64,000 bases of DNA from Ruthenibacterium lactatiformans (GTDB taxonomy: Bacteria > Bacillota > Clostridia > Oscillospirales > Ruminococcaceae): the NCBI RefSeq assembly GCF_000949455.1, contig NZ_JXXK01000004.1, forward strand, positions 62,001 through 126,000. The letters are read 5' to 3'. Positions 16,622 to 24,360 of this stretch are shown piece after piece; the first letter of the stretch is position 1, and each line of letters starts with the position of its first letter. The position numbers and the translations under genes were made by a program. Below the pieces are notes generated by a model. That model was not told where the DNA came from. It saw only the letters and a program-made list of their open reading frames with translations, and made no database searches.

Positions 16622-17620
16622 CTAACGGTATGCGCCCCCGTCCGCCAGGGCGAACTGCGCGTTGTGCGCGCTGTATATGGTGTGTGCGGCAAGGTAATCC
16701 AGCCACGGGCGGTATTTGGAGCCGTCGAGCAGGTGCAGGCCGTCGCTCCCTGCCAGGTCCGCCCGCAGGTAACCGTTCTCGTCCGCCATCACTTCCCACA
16801 GGTCCACATAATAAAGCCCTTTGCTCACGGCCAGCTTGGCGATGGCGTTGTTGATAAGCTTCAGATGCTCCCGTTCTAGCTGCGGTTTCTTCTCGCCGTA
16901 TTCCTGTGTCGTTGGAGTGATGCTCTGCACATAGATGGGCGTATCCGGGAAACGCACCCGCAATTTGTCCAGCAATTCGCCGTAAAATTTCAAAAAGCCC
17001 TCGTCCGTCTGCTGCAGCAGCGCGTTCGCTCCCAGAAGGATATAGATGTTCGCTACATCCTGCTGGACGTTGATCTCGTCCCACATCTCGATTTTGGTGC
17101 CATCGGCCCGCTGGCCCACATAGTTTTGCAGGATGCTCTGGGGGTTCACGCCCTTGTAGGCGCACACACGCATCCAGTCCCTGTATTCCGGATACCATGC
17201 GAAGCCCTGTGTAACGGAATCCCCGATGAACAGCGCATCGCGGAAATAGTCATCGGATACACGCCCGTTTTCCGGTACGGCCAGAAGGCGGGCATCACTG
17301 GCCGTCACATCGGCATCCAGCGTGCGCTCCACAGGGGTTTCGGTGTTCCACGCCTGCACGGATACGGCCGCTGTCACGGACGGCGCATGCGGCTGGCTTT
17401 CCAGTGCAGGCCCCGGCGCGGGGACCCCGCCGGGCTGTGCCGGCGGCGCGGCGGACACGGCGGCACGCGCGCGCAGCAGCGGCTGGCCGTAAATGATCCT
17501 TACCGCAGCATAGGAAATACCGAACAGCAGCGCCACAATGAGCACGCCAAGGCCCGCCTGTGCCAGAAGCGCCCGGCTTCGGCGGCGTTTGCTATACAGT
17601 TTGAACGTGCTCTCTGCCAA
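16622..17620 (-). CDS. Membrane-anchored SGNH/GDSL hydrolase, paralogue 2
   Basis: A 332-aa paralogue of the downstream gene with an almost identical anchor (QAGLGVLIVALLFGISY) and SGNH domain; the blocks are FIGDSVTQGF, LGANAL and GSDGLH. Conserved wording around NNAIAKLAVSKGLYY and QSITPTTQEYGEK shows a recent duplication. The start is TTG at 17618-17620 after GGGAGGG. It lies 32 bases before paralogue 1 and 55 after paralogue 3, so the three probably form one transcript. Divergence is concentrated in the Pro/Ala linker, which may set distance from the membrane. Confidence 0.85.
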   Translation of the reverse strand: MAESTFKLYSKRRRSRALLAQAGLGVLIVALLFGISYAAVRIIYGQPLLRARAAVSAAPPAQPGGVPAPGPALESQPHAPSVTAAVSVQAWNTETPVERTLDADVTASDARLLAVPENGRVSDDYFRDALFIGDSVTQGFAWYPEYRDWMRVCAYKGVNPQSILQNYVGQRADGTKIEMWDEINVQQDVANIYILLGANALLQQTDEGFLKFYGELLDKLRVRFPDTPIYVQSITPTTQEYGEKKPQLEREHLKLINNAIAKLAVSKGLYYVDLWEVMADENGYLRADLAGSDGLHLLDGSKYRPWLDYLAAHTIYSAHNAQFALADGGAYR

Positions 17621-17675
17621 GGCCAGTCCCTCCCACAGGGCGTTTTCCGCCGTCCGCGCGTGTGCCGTGTTTTCG

Positions 17676-18887
17676 TCAGGCCGCCGGGGCCGTGTAATAA
17701 GGTGAGCCGGGCAGGTACGGATTCTCCTTGCTGTACGCCGTATGTGTCACAAGGAACTCCCGCCATACATTGTAGCCTTCGTTGTTCAGATGGATGCTGC
17801 CCGAAGCAATATCCGCCCGAAGCGCGCCGTTTTCGTCGGCCAGAGCGGAGAACAGGTCCAGATAATGCAGATCCCTGTCATATGCTATTTTCGCCAGGTT
17901 TTCGTTCAGCCCCCGGATGCGTTCCACTGAAAAGTTTTCGTCCCCGGCCATCTTCTCCGCCGAGACAGGCGGGATGCCCTGGATGTAATACACCGTATCT
18001 TGCGGCAGCTGCGGCAGCAGGAAGTCAAGGAAATCGTTGTAATACTTCAGGAATGCCTCATCGGTAAGCGTAGCCATGGAATTGGTGCCCAGCAGAATAT
18101 ACACCTTTTTAGGCGCCGCGGCCAAGATCTCATCTATGGCGGCCACCTGCTGGCCGCTGATGTTTTCCACAAGGCCCTCCATGAACTGCTTGGGGCCCGC
18201 GCCCAGATAAGCGGCGTATTTCGCGTTGGGGATGCCGCTGGAATATTCCTGGAAGCCCCGCGTCAGCGAATCGCCGATGAACAGCGCATCGTCAAAGTAG
18301 CTCATATCCACACGGCCCGCCTCCGGCAGCGCCACCAGTGAAGCGGAAGGCTGCGTATACGAAGCGTCTGTTTGCTGTACAGGGCCAAGCACCGCTTCCC
18401 CTGTCTGCGCCACGCTGCCGTCCGCCTGAGAGGAAGCAGCCTGAGAAGCCGACAAAGCAGCCAAGCTGCTGGCCGCCGCGCGCTTGGCGGGCAGCTCTAT
18501 GAGCGTGGTAATGACCCACGAAAGGCTCAGGATAACAACGGCCACACAGGCAAAGAACATACCGCCGCCTGGCGCGCGCCTGCGTTTGCGCGGCTTTGCG
18601 GCATAGTGGCGTCCGCCCGCAGCCTGCCCGCGGGGCGCTGTGTGTGCCGGAGCGGGCGCTGCGCGCCGCCGCTGGGCGCAAGCGTCATCCCGGGGGCGTG
18701 CCGCTTGAGGAGGACGCTGCTGTGCGCCCGAAGGGTGTCCGGCCGTGCTTTGGGCGGCCGGGCGCGCATTGCCGGGCTGCGCCGGACGCGGGATATGGAT
18801 GATCTGCTCCTGAATGGCACGGGCACGGGCGTCTACATCAGGGCGCGCCGCGCCGCGGCTCTTTTCCTGCATGTGCCGCTGCTCCAT
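17676..18887 (-). CDS. Membrane-anchored SGNH/GDSL hydrolase, paralogue 3
   Basis: First gene of the SGNH array, 403 aa. It has a long basic, Pro/Ala/Gln-rich cytoplasmic N-terminus (about 1-108), a single anchor (about 109-130) and an SGNH domain with FIGDSLTRGF and LGTNSM. The final block reads GSIHLN where the other two copies have D-G-[IL]-H, so the usual triad Asp is replaced by Gly three residues before the His. It may be inactive or use a different acid. ATG at 18887 follows AGGAGG. It is more diverged than paralogues 1 and 2. Confidence 0.83.
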   Translation of the reverse strand: MEQRHMQEKSRGAARPDVDARARAIQEQIIHIPRPAQPGNARPAAQSTAGHPSGAQQRPPQAARPRDDACAQRRRAAPAPAHTAPRGQAAGGRHYAAKPRKRRRAPGGGMFFACVAVVILSLSWVITTLIELPAKRAAASSLAALSASQAASSQADGSVAQTGEAVLGPVQQTDASYTQPSASLVALPEAGRVDMSYFDDALFIGDSLTRGFQEYSSGIPNAKYAAYLGAGPKQFMEGLVENISGQQVAAIDEILAAAPKKVYILLGTNSMATLTDEAFLKYYNDFLDFLLPQLPQDTVYYIQGIPPVSAEKMAGDENFSVERIRGLNENLAKIAYDRDLHYLDLFSALADENGALRADIASGSIHLNNEGYNVWREFLVTHTAYSKENPYLPGSPYYTAPAA

Positions 18888-19052
18888 GTGCGCCCTCCTT
18901 TCCGGCTCATTTTTACGGATACCAAAAGTACCCCAATATACAAAATATTATACCCTGTTTGTCCCCGTTGTTCAACCGTGATTCCTGCCACTTTTTAGGC
19001 GGCAGTGTGTGTTTTGTGTGAAAAAGCTGTAAATGCTGCAGATACAAAGAAC

Positions 19053-19091
19053 AAAAAACGCCCCCGCCTCGTTTGAGAAGCGGGAGCGCCG
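19053..19091 (-). terminator. Terminator of gapA
   Basis: On the minus strand GCGCTCCCGC pairs (one mismatch) with GCGGGGGCGT with an inner CTC/GAG extension, then T6. It lies directly downstream of the gapA stop. Confidence 0.8.
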
Positions 19092-19102
19092 GAAAACATG
19101 GG

Positions 19103-20116
19103 TTACGCCAGCTCAGCGAAATACTTGATGGTGCGGACCATCTGGCTGGTGTAGCTGTTCTCGTTGTCGTACCAAGACACGACCTGCACCTGATAGGTGT
19201 CGTCGTCGAGCTTGGTGACCATCGTCTGCGTGGCGTCGAACAGGCTGCCGTAGCGGATGCCGATGACGTCGGAGGAGACGATCTCGTCGGTGTTGTAGCC
19301 GAAGCTCTCGGAGGAGGCTGCCTTCATAGCGGCGTTGATGCTCTCCTTCGTTACGTCCTTGCCCTTGACGACGGCCACCAGAATGGTGGTGGAGCCGGTG
19401 GGAACAGGCACGCGCTGGGCGGAGCCGATGAGCTTGCCGTTCAGTTCGGGGATGACCAGGCCGATGGCCTTGGCGGCACCGGTGCTGTTGGGCACGATGT
19501 TGGCGGCGCCGGCGCGGGCGCGGCGCAAATCGCCCTTGCGGTGCGGGCCGTCCAGGATCATCTGGTCACCGGTGTAGGCGTGAACGGTCGTCATGATGCC
19601 GCTTTGGATGGGATAGGCGTCATTGAGGGCCTTGGCCATCGGCGCCAGGCAGTTGGTGGTGCAGGAAGCGGCGGAGATGATGGTGTCCTCAGCCGTCAGG
19701 GTGTTCTCATTCACGCTGTAAACGATGGTGGGCAGGTCGTTGCCGGCCGGAGCGGAAATGACGACCTTCTTGGCGCCCGCGTCGATGTGGGCCTGGGATT
19801 TGGCCTTGGAAGCGAAGAAGCCGGTGCACTCCAGCACAACGTCAACGCCGATCTTGCCCCAGGGGAGGTTCGCCGGGTCTTTCTCGGCCAGGATCTCGAT
19901 CTTCTTGCCATCCACGGTGATGGAAGTCTCGTCGGACTCGACGGTGTGGCCCTCGTAACGGCCCTGCGCGGTGTCATATTTCAGCAGGTGGGCAAGCATT
20001 TTCGGGCTGGTGAGGTCGTTGATCGCGACGATCTCGTAACCCTCGGCGCCGAACATCTGGCGGAACGCCAGGCGGCCAATGCGGCCAAAGCCATTGATTG
20101 CAACTTTTACTGCCAT
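19103..20116 (-). CDS. gapA: Glyceraldehyde-3-phosphate dehydrogenase, type I
   Basis: Glycolytic GAPDH of 337 aa, converting glyceraldehyde-3-phosphate to 1,3-bisphosphoglycerate with NAD+. The NAD-binding start is VAINGFGRIGRLAFRQ, with Asp after the second strand (AINDL) favouring NAD over NADP. The catalytic Cys is in ISAASCTTNCLAP, and the S-loop/phosphate region HRKGDLRRARAGAANIVP and the C-terminal WYDNENSYT are intact. It is a monocistronic gene with a consensus promoter and its own terminator. Confidence 0.97.
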   Translation of the reverse strand: MAVKVAINGFGRIGRLAFRQMFGAEGYEIVAINDLTSPKMLAHLLKYDTAQGRYEGHTVESDETSITVDGKKIEILAEKDPANLPWGKIGVDVVLECTGFFASKAKSQAHIDAGAKKVVISAPAGNDLPTIVYSVNENTLTAEDTIISAASCTTNCLAPMAKALNDAYPIQSGIMTTVHAYTGDQMILDGPHRKGDLRRARAGAANIVPNSTGAAKAIGLVIPELNGKLIGSAQRVPVPTGSTTILVAVVKGKDVTKESINAAMKAASSESFGYNTDEIVSSDVIGIRYGSLFDATQTMVTKLDDDTYQVQVVSWYDNENSYTSQMVRTIKYFAELA

Positions 20117-20196
20117 ATTAGTACATCCTCCTTATATTCAGGCACGGTGTGCGCCGCACCCTGCGGCGCTGTATTTTGCCCGTAAGACTATCACTT

Positions 20197-20225
20197 ATTG
20201 TACCCCAAAAGCCGCCGGACTGCAA
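20197..20225 (-). promoter_or_regulatory. gapA promoter
   Basis: On the minus strand TTGCAG (20225-20220), 17 bases, TACAAT (20202-20197), about 80 bases from the start codon. Nearby at 20266-20279 TTACA-CTTT-TGTAA forms a small dyad that either divergent gene could use. Confidence 0.7.
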
Positions 20226-20380
20226 GAGTTTGATAAAAGTTTAACGCCGAAAACACGAACTTCTTACACTTTTGTAACAATCCATACATAGCGGCGTGCA
20301 AACTTCATACACTATGTGCAGTTTGACCCTGCGCGCCGCCTCCAGCTCCCTGTGGCGCGCATGCGGAAAGGAGGATTCCC

Positions 20381-21091
20381 ATGGCCCCGACGCCAAACAG
20401 CGCACTTCTTGCGGCGCATCTGCGTGAGGATACAGCCGACCTTCTGGCCCTGCTGCCCGCGGCCCGCCGTGCGGCGGCGGGCGGCCCCGGCGGCGGCGAA
20501 GCCACGCTGGACGGCATCGCCCGCGCGGCCTACCGCACGCTGCGCACCGCCGAAAACCTGGCCGCTCACGCCGCGCTCTGCACCGCACCGCCCCACCCGC
20601 AGCCGGTGTGCGTTACAGCGCTGGCCGCGGCCTACGTCAGCGGCGCGGCGGGTGTGTGCCGCAGCGCGGTGTTCGTGCCCGAATGGCCTCGGGCGCCTCT
20701 GTGGGCCATGGGAGATGCGCGGCTGTTTGCCGCCGCACTGGGTAATTTGCTGGCCAACGCGGTGCAGTATGGCGGCGAGCGGCCCGCAATATCCGTGCGT
20801 GCGGCGCGGCGCGGGGAAACGCTGCTTCTCACTGTGGCCGACAACGGCCCGGGATGCGCGCCCTCCGCCGGGGACCGCGGCCTGGGCCTTGGGCTTGAGG
20901 TTGCACGGCGCTATGCCCGCGCCTACGGCGGCCGCCTGCTGGCAGGCAGCGCGCCGGAACGCGGCGCGTGCTTTTCCCTTTGCCTGCCGCTGTGCCCGCC
21001 CGGTGCCGCCCCCAGCGTGCCCGACTATATGGCCGATCGCTTCAGTCCTCTGTACGTGCAGCTTGCGCCTGTGTGCGATCTGCCGTTGTGA
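20381..21091 (+). CDS. Orphan histidine-kinase-like ATPase protein
   Basis: Soluble 236-aa protein with a GHKL ATPase domain in its C-terminal half: N-box GNLLANAVQYG (about 123-133), G1 DNGPG (about 155) and G2 GLGLGLEVARRYARAYGG (about 168-185). The N-terminal 100 residues are Ala-rich helices without a clear phospho-acceptor box, although a lone HLRED near residue 14 might serve. There is no membrane segment and no adjacent response regulator. It could be an orphan kinase, a phosphatase or an anti-sigma-like ATPase. AAAGGAGG precedes ATG. Its 3' end overlaps the convergent spoIIR by 50 bases. Confidence 0.75.
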   Translation: MAPTPNSALLAAHLREDTADLLALLPAARRAAAGGPGGGEATLDGIARAAYRTLRTAENLAAHAALCTAPPHPQPVCVTALAAAYVSGAAGVCRSAVFVPEWPRAPLWAMGDARLFAAALGNLLANAVQYGGERPAISVRAARRGETLLLTVADNGPGCAPSAGDRGLGLGLEVARRYARAYGGRLLAGSAPERGACFSLCLPLCPPGAAPSVPDYMADRFSPLYVQLAPVCDLPL

Positions 21092-21911
21092 CCGTCCGCC
21101 CGCCGGAATGCTCCGTCCCTGCGCGAGAGGCGTTCTCTTTTTTGTCCGCCCGCCGCGCGTCCTGTTCCGCCCCGTCCGCCTCCTCTTGTGCTTCGTCGTC
21201 CTGTTCCGCCTGCCCGTCCGCCTCGGCCATCGTCCGCACCCCCTGGCCGGACAGGCTTTCCTTCAGCCCCTCCAGCCATTCCACAGCCGCAAAGCCGACC
21301 TTATAAGAACTGCACACAGCCTGCTGCTCCGCACCGGAATAAGCCGACATGTCCTGCCCGCCGTCGGATGTTGCCGCGGGAACGCACATGGGCGGAAACA
21401 GCACGCAGAACCAGTTTTTCCCGGCATGCGCGCCGATCTCCACCCGCACGGCGTCGTAGCGCCCGGCGGGCAGCGTGAAGCCGTCATATTCCCGAGTGGA
21501 AAAATACATATTCTCCAGCCGAACCGCTATAGGGTAGCTGTATCCGCGGGAACGCACCGTGCGCTGGGCCACAGCGCGGATGGCCTCCAGGTCCGCCCCG
21601 GCGGCGCGCAGCGCCCCTTCCTTTGTCCGTTCGGCAGCGAACATGCCGCCCTCCGCCTGAAGGATCGCATCCCGCACCGCCAGCTTCAGTTCCTGGTCCG
21701 CCTCTGAATCGGAGTTGGCCAATATATGCAGGCGCAGCGTATCCTCCCGTACACCCGCACATGCGGCGGAAAACCGGGTAAAGCTGCTCAGGCTCAGCGC
21801 CAGCGCCAGCCCCAGCAGGACGGAAAGCTCCCACCGGCCCCGGCGCCCCATGCGGGCAAGGCGTCCGCCCAGCGCCGCGCGCAGTGTCTTGCATTTTTTA
21901 AGTAATCTCAT
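21042..21911 (-). CDS. spoIIR: Stage II sporulation protein R
   Basis: Secreted forespore signalling protein of 289 aa that triggers SpoIIGA to process pro-sigma-E in the mother cell. It has an N-terminal membrane/signal segment (about 28-48), then the family landmarks LRLHILANSDSEADQELKL and GKNWFCVLFPPMC. The C-terminal 80 residues are an acidic/charged low-complexity extension (EQDDEAQEEADGAEQD and similar) beyond the usual length. An AATTATTCCC at 21958-21967 reads GGGAATAATT on the minus strand, matching a sigma-F-type -10 consensus, but no good -35 accompanies it. Its 3' end overlaps the opposite ATPase gene. Confidence 0.9.
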   Translation of the reverse strand: MRLLKKCKTLRAALGGRLARMGRRGRWELSVLLGLALALSLSSFTRFSAACAGVREDTLRLHILANSDSEADQELKLAVRDAILQAEGGMFAAERTKEGALRAAGADLEAIRAVAQRTVRSRGYSYPIAVRLENMYFSTREYDGFTLPAGRYDAVRVEIGAHAGKNWFCVLFPPMCVPAATSDGGQDMSAYSGAEQQAVCSSYKVGFAAVEWLEGLKESLSGQGVRTMAEADGQAEQDDEAQEEADGAEQDARRADKKENASRAGTEHSGGRTVTTADRTQAQAARTED

Positions 21912-22024
21912 CGGTATTCACACTCCCTATGGCCGAAGTGTGGACAGACCTTACGCCAATTATTCCCAGCATTCCCGCAAAACAAAGATTTCACATTTTT
22001 ACGGCGGTTTTGCCTGCCGGCATG

Positions 22025-22062
22025 AAAAAGCCGCCGCTCCCGGACACGGGGCGGCGGCTTTT
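22025..22062 (-). terminator. Terminator of mgtE
   Basis: On the minus strand AAAAGCCGCCGC pairs with GCGGCGGCTTTT(T) across a 12-base loop, just after the mgtE stop. Confidence 0.85.
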
Positions 22063-22070
22063 CCGGCGCG

Positions 22071-23420
22071 TCACAGCGGCAGCAGCCGGTGCGCCACGGC
22101 AAAATAGATCACAAGCGACACCGCGTCCACAATGGTGGTGATGAGCGGCGAGGCCATGATGGCCGGGTCCATCCGACAGGCCTTTGCAATGAGCGGCAGC
22201 ACGCCGCCGATGGTTTTTGCCACGATCACGGTGCACAGCATCGTCAGCGCCACAGTGAGGGCCACCATCTCGCTGCCGGGATAGGTGAGGATCAGCCGAA
22301 CAAAATTCACCGCGCTGAGCACCACGCCCACCAGCAGGCTGACACGCAGCTCCTTCCACAGCACCCGGGGAAAATCCCGCAGGGTAATCTCGTTCACCGC
22401 AAGGCCGCGGATGACCAGCGTACTGCTCTGGCTGCCCGCGTTGCCGCCGGTATCCGTAAGCATGGGAATAAACGTGACGAGCAGCGGCATCGCGGCAATG
22501 GCCGCCTCATACCGACCCAGGATACCGCCTGTGATCATGCCGGAGATCATCAGCACCAGCAGCCATACGATGCGGTGCCTTGCCAGGGAAAACACGCCCG
22601 TTTTCAGATACGGCTTCTCCGATGGGGCCATGGCGGCCATCTTCTCGAAGTCCTCAGTGGCCTCCTGCTCCATAACGTCCACCGCGTCGTCTACGGTAAC
22701 GATGCCCACCAGACGTCCTTCCGCGTCTACCACGGGCAGCGACAGGAAGCCGTACCGCTGCAGCAGCCGCACGGCCTCCTCCTGGTCCGTCCCGGTGGCG
22801 ACGGAGATGACGCCGTCCTCCATCACATCGCTGACGAGCTGGCTGTCCCGCGCCAGCAGCAGGCTGCGCACCGTCACCACGCCCAGCAGCCTGCGGCGGG
22901 GGCCAACCACATAGCAGGTGTAGACGGTCTCCCGGTCCTCTCCGGTGCGGCGGATGTGCTCAATGGCCTGCTCCACCGTCATCGTGGGGCGCAGATCTGT
23001 AAATTCCGCCGTCATAATGCTGCCGGCGGAATGCTCGGGATACTTGAGGAACTGGTTGATCAGGCCGCGCATCTCCGGTGTGGCGTTCTTCAGGATGCGC
23101 TTGACCACATTGGCGGGCATGTCCTCCAGCATATCCACCGCGTCGTCCACGTACAGGTCCTCCACGATGACGGCCAATTCCGCATCCGTCGCCGCGGCGA
23201 CAATGAGCTGCTGCGTCTCCGGCTCCAGCTCTGCGAACACGTCGGCCGCCACGCCCTTGGGCAGCGTACGGAAAGCCAGCACGGCCTCCTCACCGTTCAG
23301 CAGTCCCAAAAATTCTGCAATATCCACTTCGTTCAGCTCCAGCAGGGCCTCGCGCAGAGCCTTAAAGGAACGTTTTTTCAGCAGCGCCTCCAGCGCTGCA
23401 AAATCATACTGCCGATCCAT
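22071..23420 (-). CDS. mgtE: Magnesium transporter MgtE
   Basis: Mg2+-gated Mg2+ channel of the inner membrane, 449 aa, normal length. The N-terminal superhelical domain (about 10-130) and two CBS domains (about 135-255) form the cytoplasmic Mg2+ sensor. Five C-terminal transmembrane helices (about 285-445) include the pore motif PMLTDTGGNAGSQSS. ATG at 23418-23420 is chosen over an upstream opening because AAGGAGG sits 8 bases before it. The leader of about 315 bases contains a promoter, a small proline-rich frame and an intrinsic terminator, suggesting attenuation control. Confidence 0.96.
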   Translation of the reverse strand: MDRQYDFAALEALLKKRSFKALREALLELNEVDIAEFLGLLNGEEAVLAFRTLPKGVAADVFAELEPETQQLIVAAATDAELAVIVEDLYVDDAVDMLEDMPANVVKRILKNATPEMRGLINQFLKYPEHSAGSIMTAEFTDLRPTMTVEQAIEHIRRTGEDRETVYTCYVVGPRRRLLGVVTVRSLLLARDSQLVSDVMEDGVISVATGTDQEEAVRLLQRYGFLSLPVVDAEGRLVGIVTVDDAVDVMEQEATEDFEKMAAMAPSEKPYLKTGVFSLARHRIVWLLVLMISGMITGGILGRYEAAIAAMPLLVTFIPMLTDTGGNAGSQSSTLVIRGLAVNEITLRDFPRVLWKELRVSLLVGVVLSAVNFVRLILTYPGSEMVALTVALTMLCTVIVAKTIGGVLPLIAKACRMDPAIMASPLITTIVDAVSLVIYFAVAHRLLPL

Positions 23421-23478
23421 TTGTGTTTCCTCCTTCTTCCTGTGTGTCGGAGGACGAACACGGGGTGCCTGCCCGGAC

Positions 23479-23521
23479 AAAAAAGCCGCGGAAGCAGGCA
23501 CCAGAGGCCCGCCGCCGCGGC
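23479..23521 (-). terminator. Intrinsic terminator inside the mgtE leader
   Basis: On the minus strand GCCGCGG (23521-23515) pairs with CCGCGGC (23491-23485) and is followed immediately by T6 (23484-23479). An inner GCGGGC/GCCTGC pairing lengthens the stem. It lies about 60 bases before the mgtE start codon, so read-through is needed for expression. A second stem, GGTGCCTGC with GCAGGCACC (23502-23464), overlaps it. Confidence 0.7.
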
Positions 23522-23591
23522 AAACAAAACCAAAACACGCAAATGCGGGCGTGCAGCGCGCACAGCCCGCTCTGCGCCCCGAAAAAGAGCG

Positions 23592-23684
23592 TCAGAAAAC
23601 AGGCCCGAAGCGCCCTGCGGCCGCCGGTGGTGTCTGATCCGGTTGTCTGCCGGGCAATCCCATACTTCGTCCAACGGGTTCCAA
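23592..23684 (-). CDS. Possible proline-rich leader peptide of mgtE
   Basis: A 30-codon frame starting TTG at 23684-23682, eight bases after AAAGGAGG, and ending TGA at 23594-23592. Prolines fall at positions 3, 11, 15, 19, 20 and 28, with a Glu at 2 and an Asp at 16. It lies between a consensus promoter and the terminator that precedes mgtE. Enterobacterial mgtA has an analogous Pro-rich leader (MgtL) that couples translation to Mg2+. Homology is not claimed; the GC-rich sequence makes proline codons likely by chance, so this is a hypothesis. Confidence 0.4.
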   Translation of the reverse strand: MEPVGRSMGLPGRQPDQTPPAAAGRFGPVF

Positions 23685-23743
23685 AGACGCTTCCTCCTTT
23701 GTCGTTTCAATTTGCGCGGCAGCACAGCGCCCCGCGCCACTCT

Positions 23744-23772
23744 ATTGTACGATGCCCGGCCCGGATTTGCAA
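23744..23772 (-). promoter_or_regulatory. mgtE promoter
   Basis: On the minus strand TTGCAA (23772-23767), 17 bases, TACAAT (23749-23744). Transcription would start near 23737 and make a leader of about 315 bases. Confidence 0.7.
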
Positions 23773-23805
23773 CCCCTTTGGGCACGGTCCGGCGTCCGCC
23801 GCAAA

Positions 23806-23843
23806 GCGGCCCCGTCCGGCGCACTGCCGGACGGGGCCGCTGC
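23806..23843 (-). terminator. Terminator after nucleotidyltransferase pseudogene
   Basis: A 16-bp GC stem (AGCGGCCCCGTCCGGC with its complement) around a 3-4 base loop, 8 bases past the stop. No T-run. Confidence 0.65.
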
Positions 23844-23850
23844 TCCGCTC

Positions 23851-24318
23851 TCACCGCATTGTTTTTCCGTCTATCATCGCCACCTTGGATGTCCGGCCCA
23901 TCCATGCGTAATATCTGCGCCAGTCCTCCAGAGATTGCAGCGGGATATCTTCGCCGCGTACAAGGATATGCTCCGCCACCTGCTCCGGCTTCAGCGCGCA
24001 GTCGTGTTCCTGTCCGTTTTCCAAGATGACGAACCCCGCCATCACGTCCACATCCACGCCGCGGACGGTGAATTCCAGGAAGCAGCGCGTCCTATACTGT
24101 GCGTTCGGGTCGGACGGGGCCGGCGCGCCCAGCGGCAGCATCGCCTACTTCAGCTTTTCCACATCCGTTTCACAGACCATCAGGTCAATGTCGCGGAACA
24201 CGCCCGTTTTCCCCTTAAAATACAGCAGCAGGGAACCGCCCACGGCCCAGGTGACGCCGCTTTGGTTCAGCGCCCGCGCAATATCGGCCAATACATCCAG
24301 CTTGCGTTCTGTTTCCAT
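23851..24318 (-). pseudogene. Nucleotidyltransferase-fold gene interrupted by an amber codon
   Basis: One reading frame of 156 codons is split by a single in-frame TAG at 24147-24145. The N-terminal piece has the Pol-beta-type nucleotidyltransferase start WAVGGSLLLYFKGKTG with FRDIDLMV supplying the GGS and DxD motifs. The C-terminal piece continues two codons after the stop with MLPLGAPAPS and a GVDVDVMAGFV strand, the third acidic position of the fold. Start ATG at 24318 follows GGAGG. Without readthrough the product lacks its second half. TAG is a genuine stop elsewhere in this window (5281-5283), so this is most likely a decaying gene. Confidence 0.75.
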
Positions 24319-24360
24319 GGCACAGCGCCTCCTGTTTTTCGGTCCCACAGCGTTTAATCC

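Noticed and set aside
23421..23740. M-box magnesium riboswitch upstream of mgtE
   Set aside because: I looked for the conserved M-box blocks by eye and did not find them. A covariance search could still detect a diverged version.
24145..24147. Amber codon read as an amino acid
   Set aside because: TAG ends another gene in this window (HxlR, 5281-5283) and no recoding machinery or downstream structure was seen.
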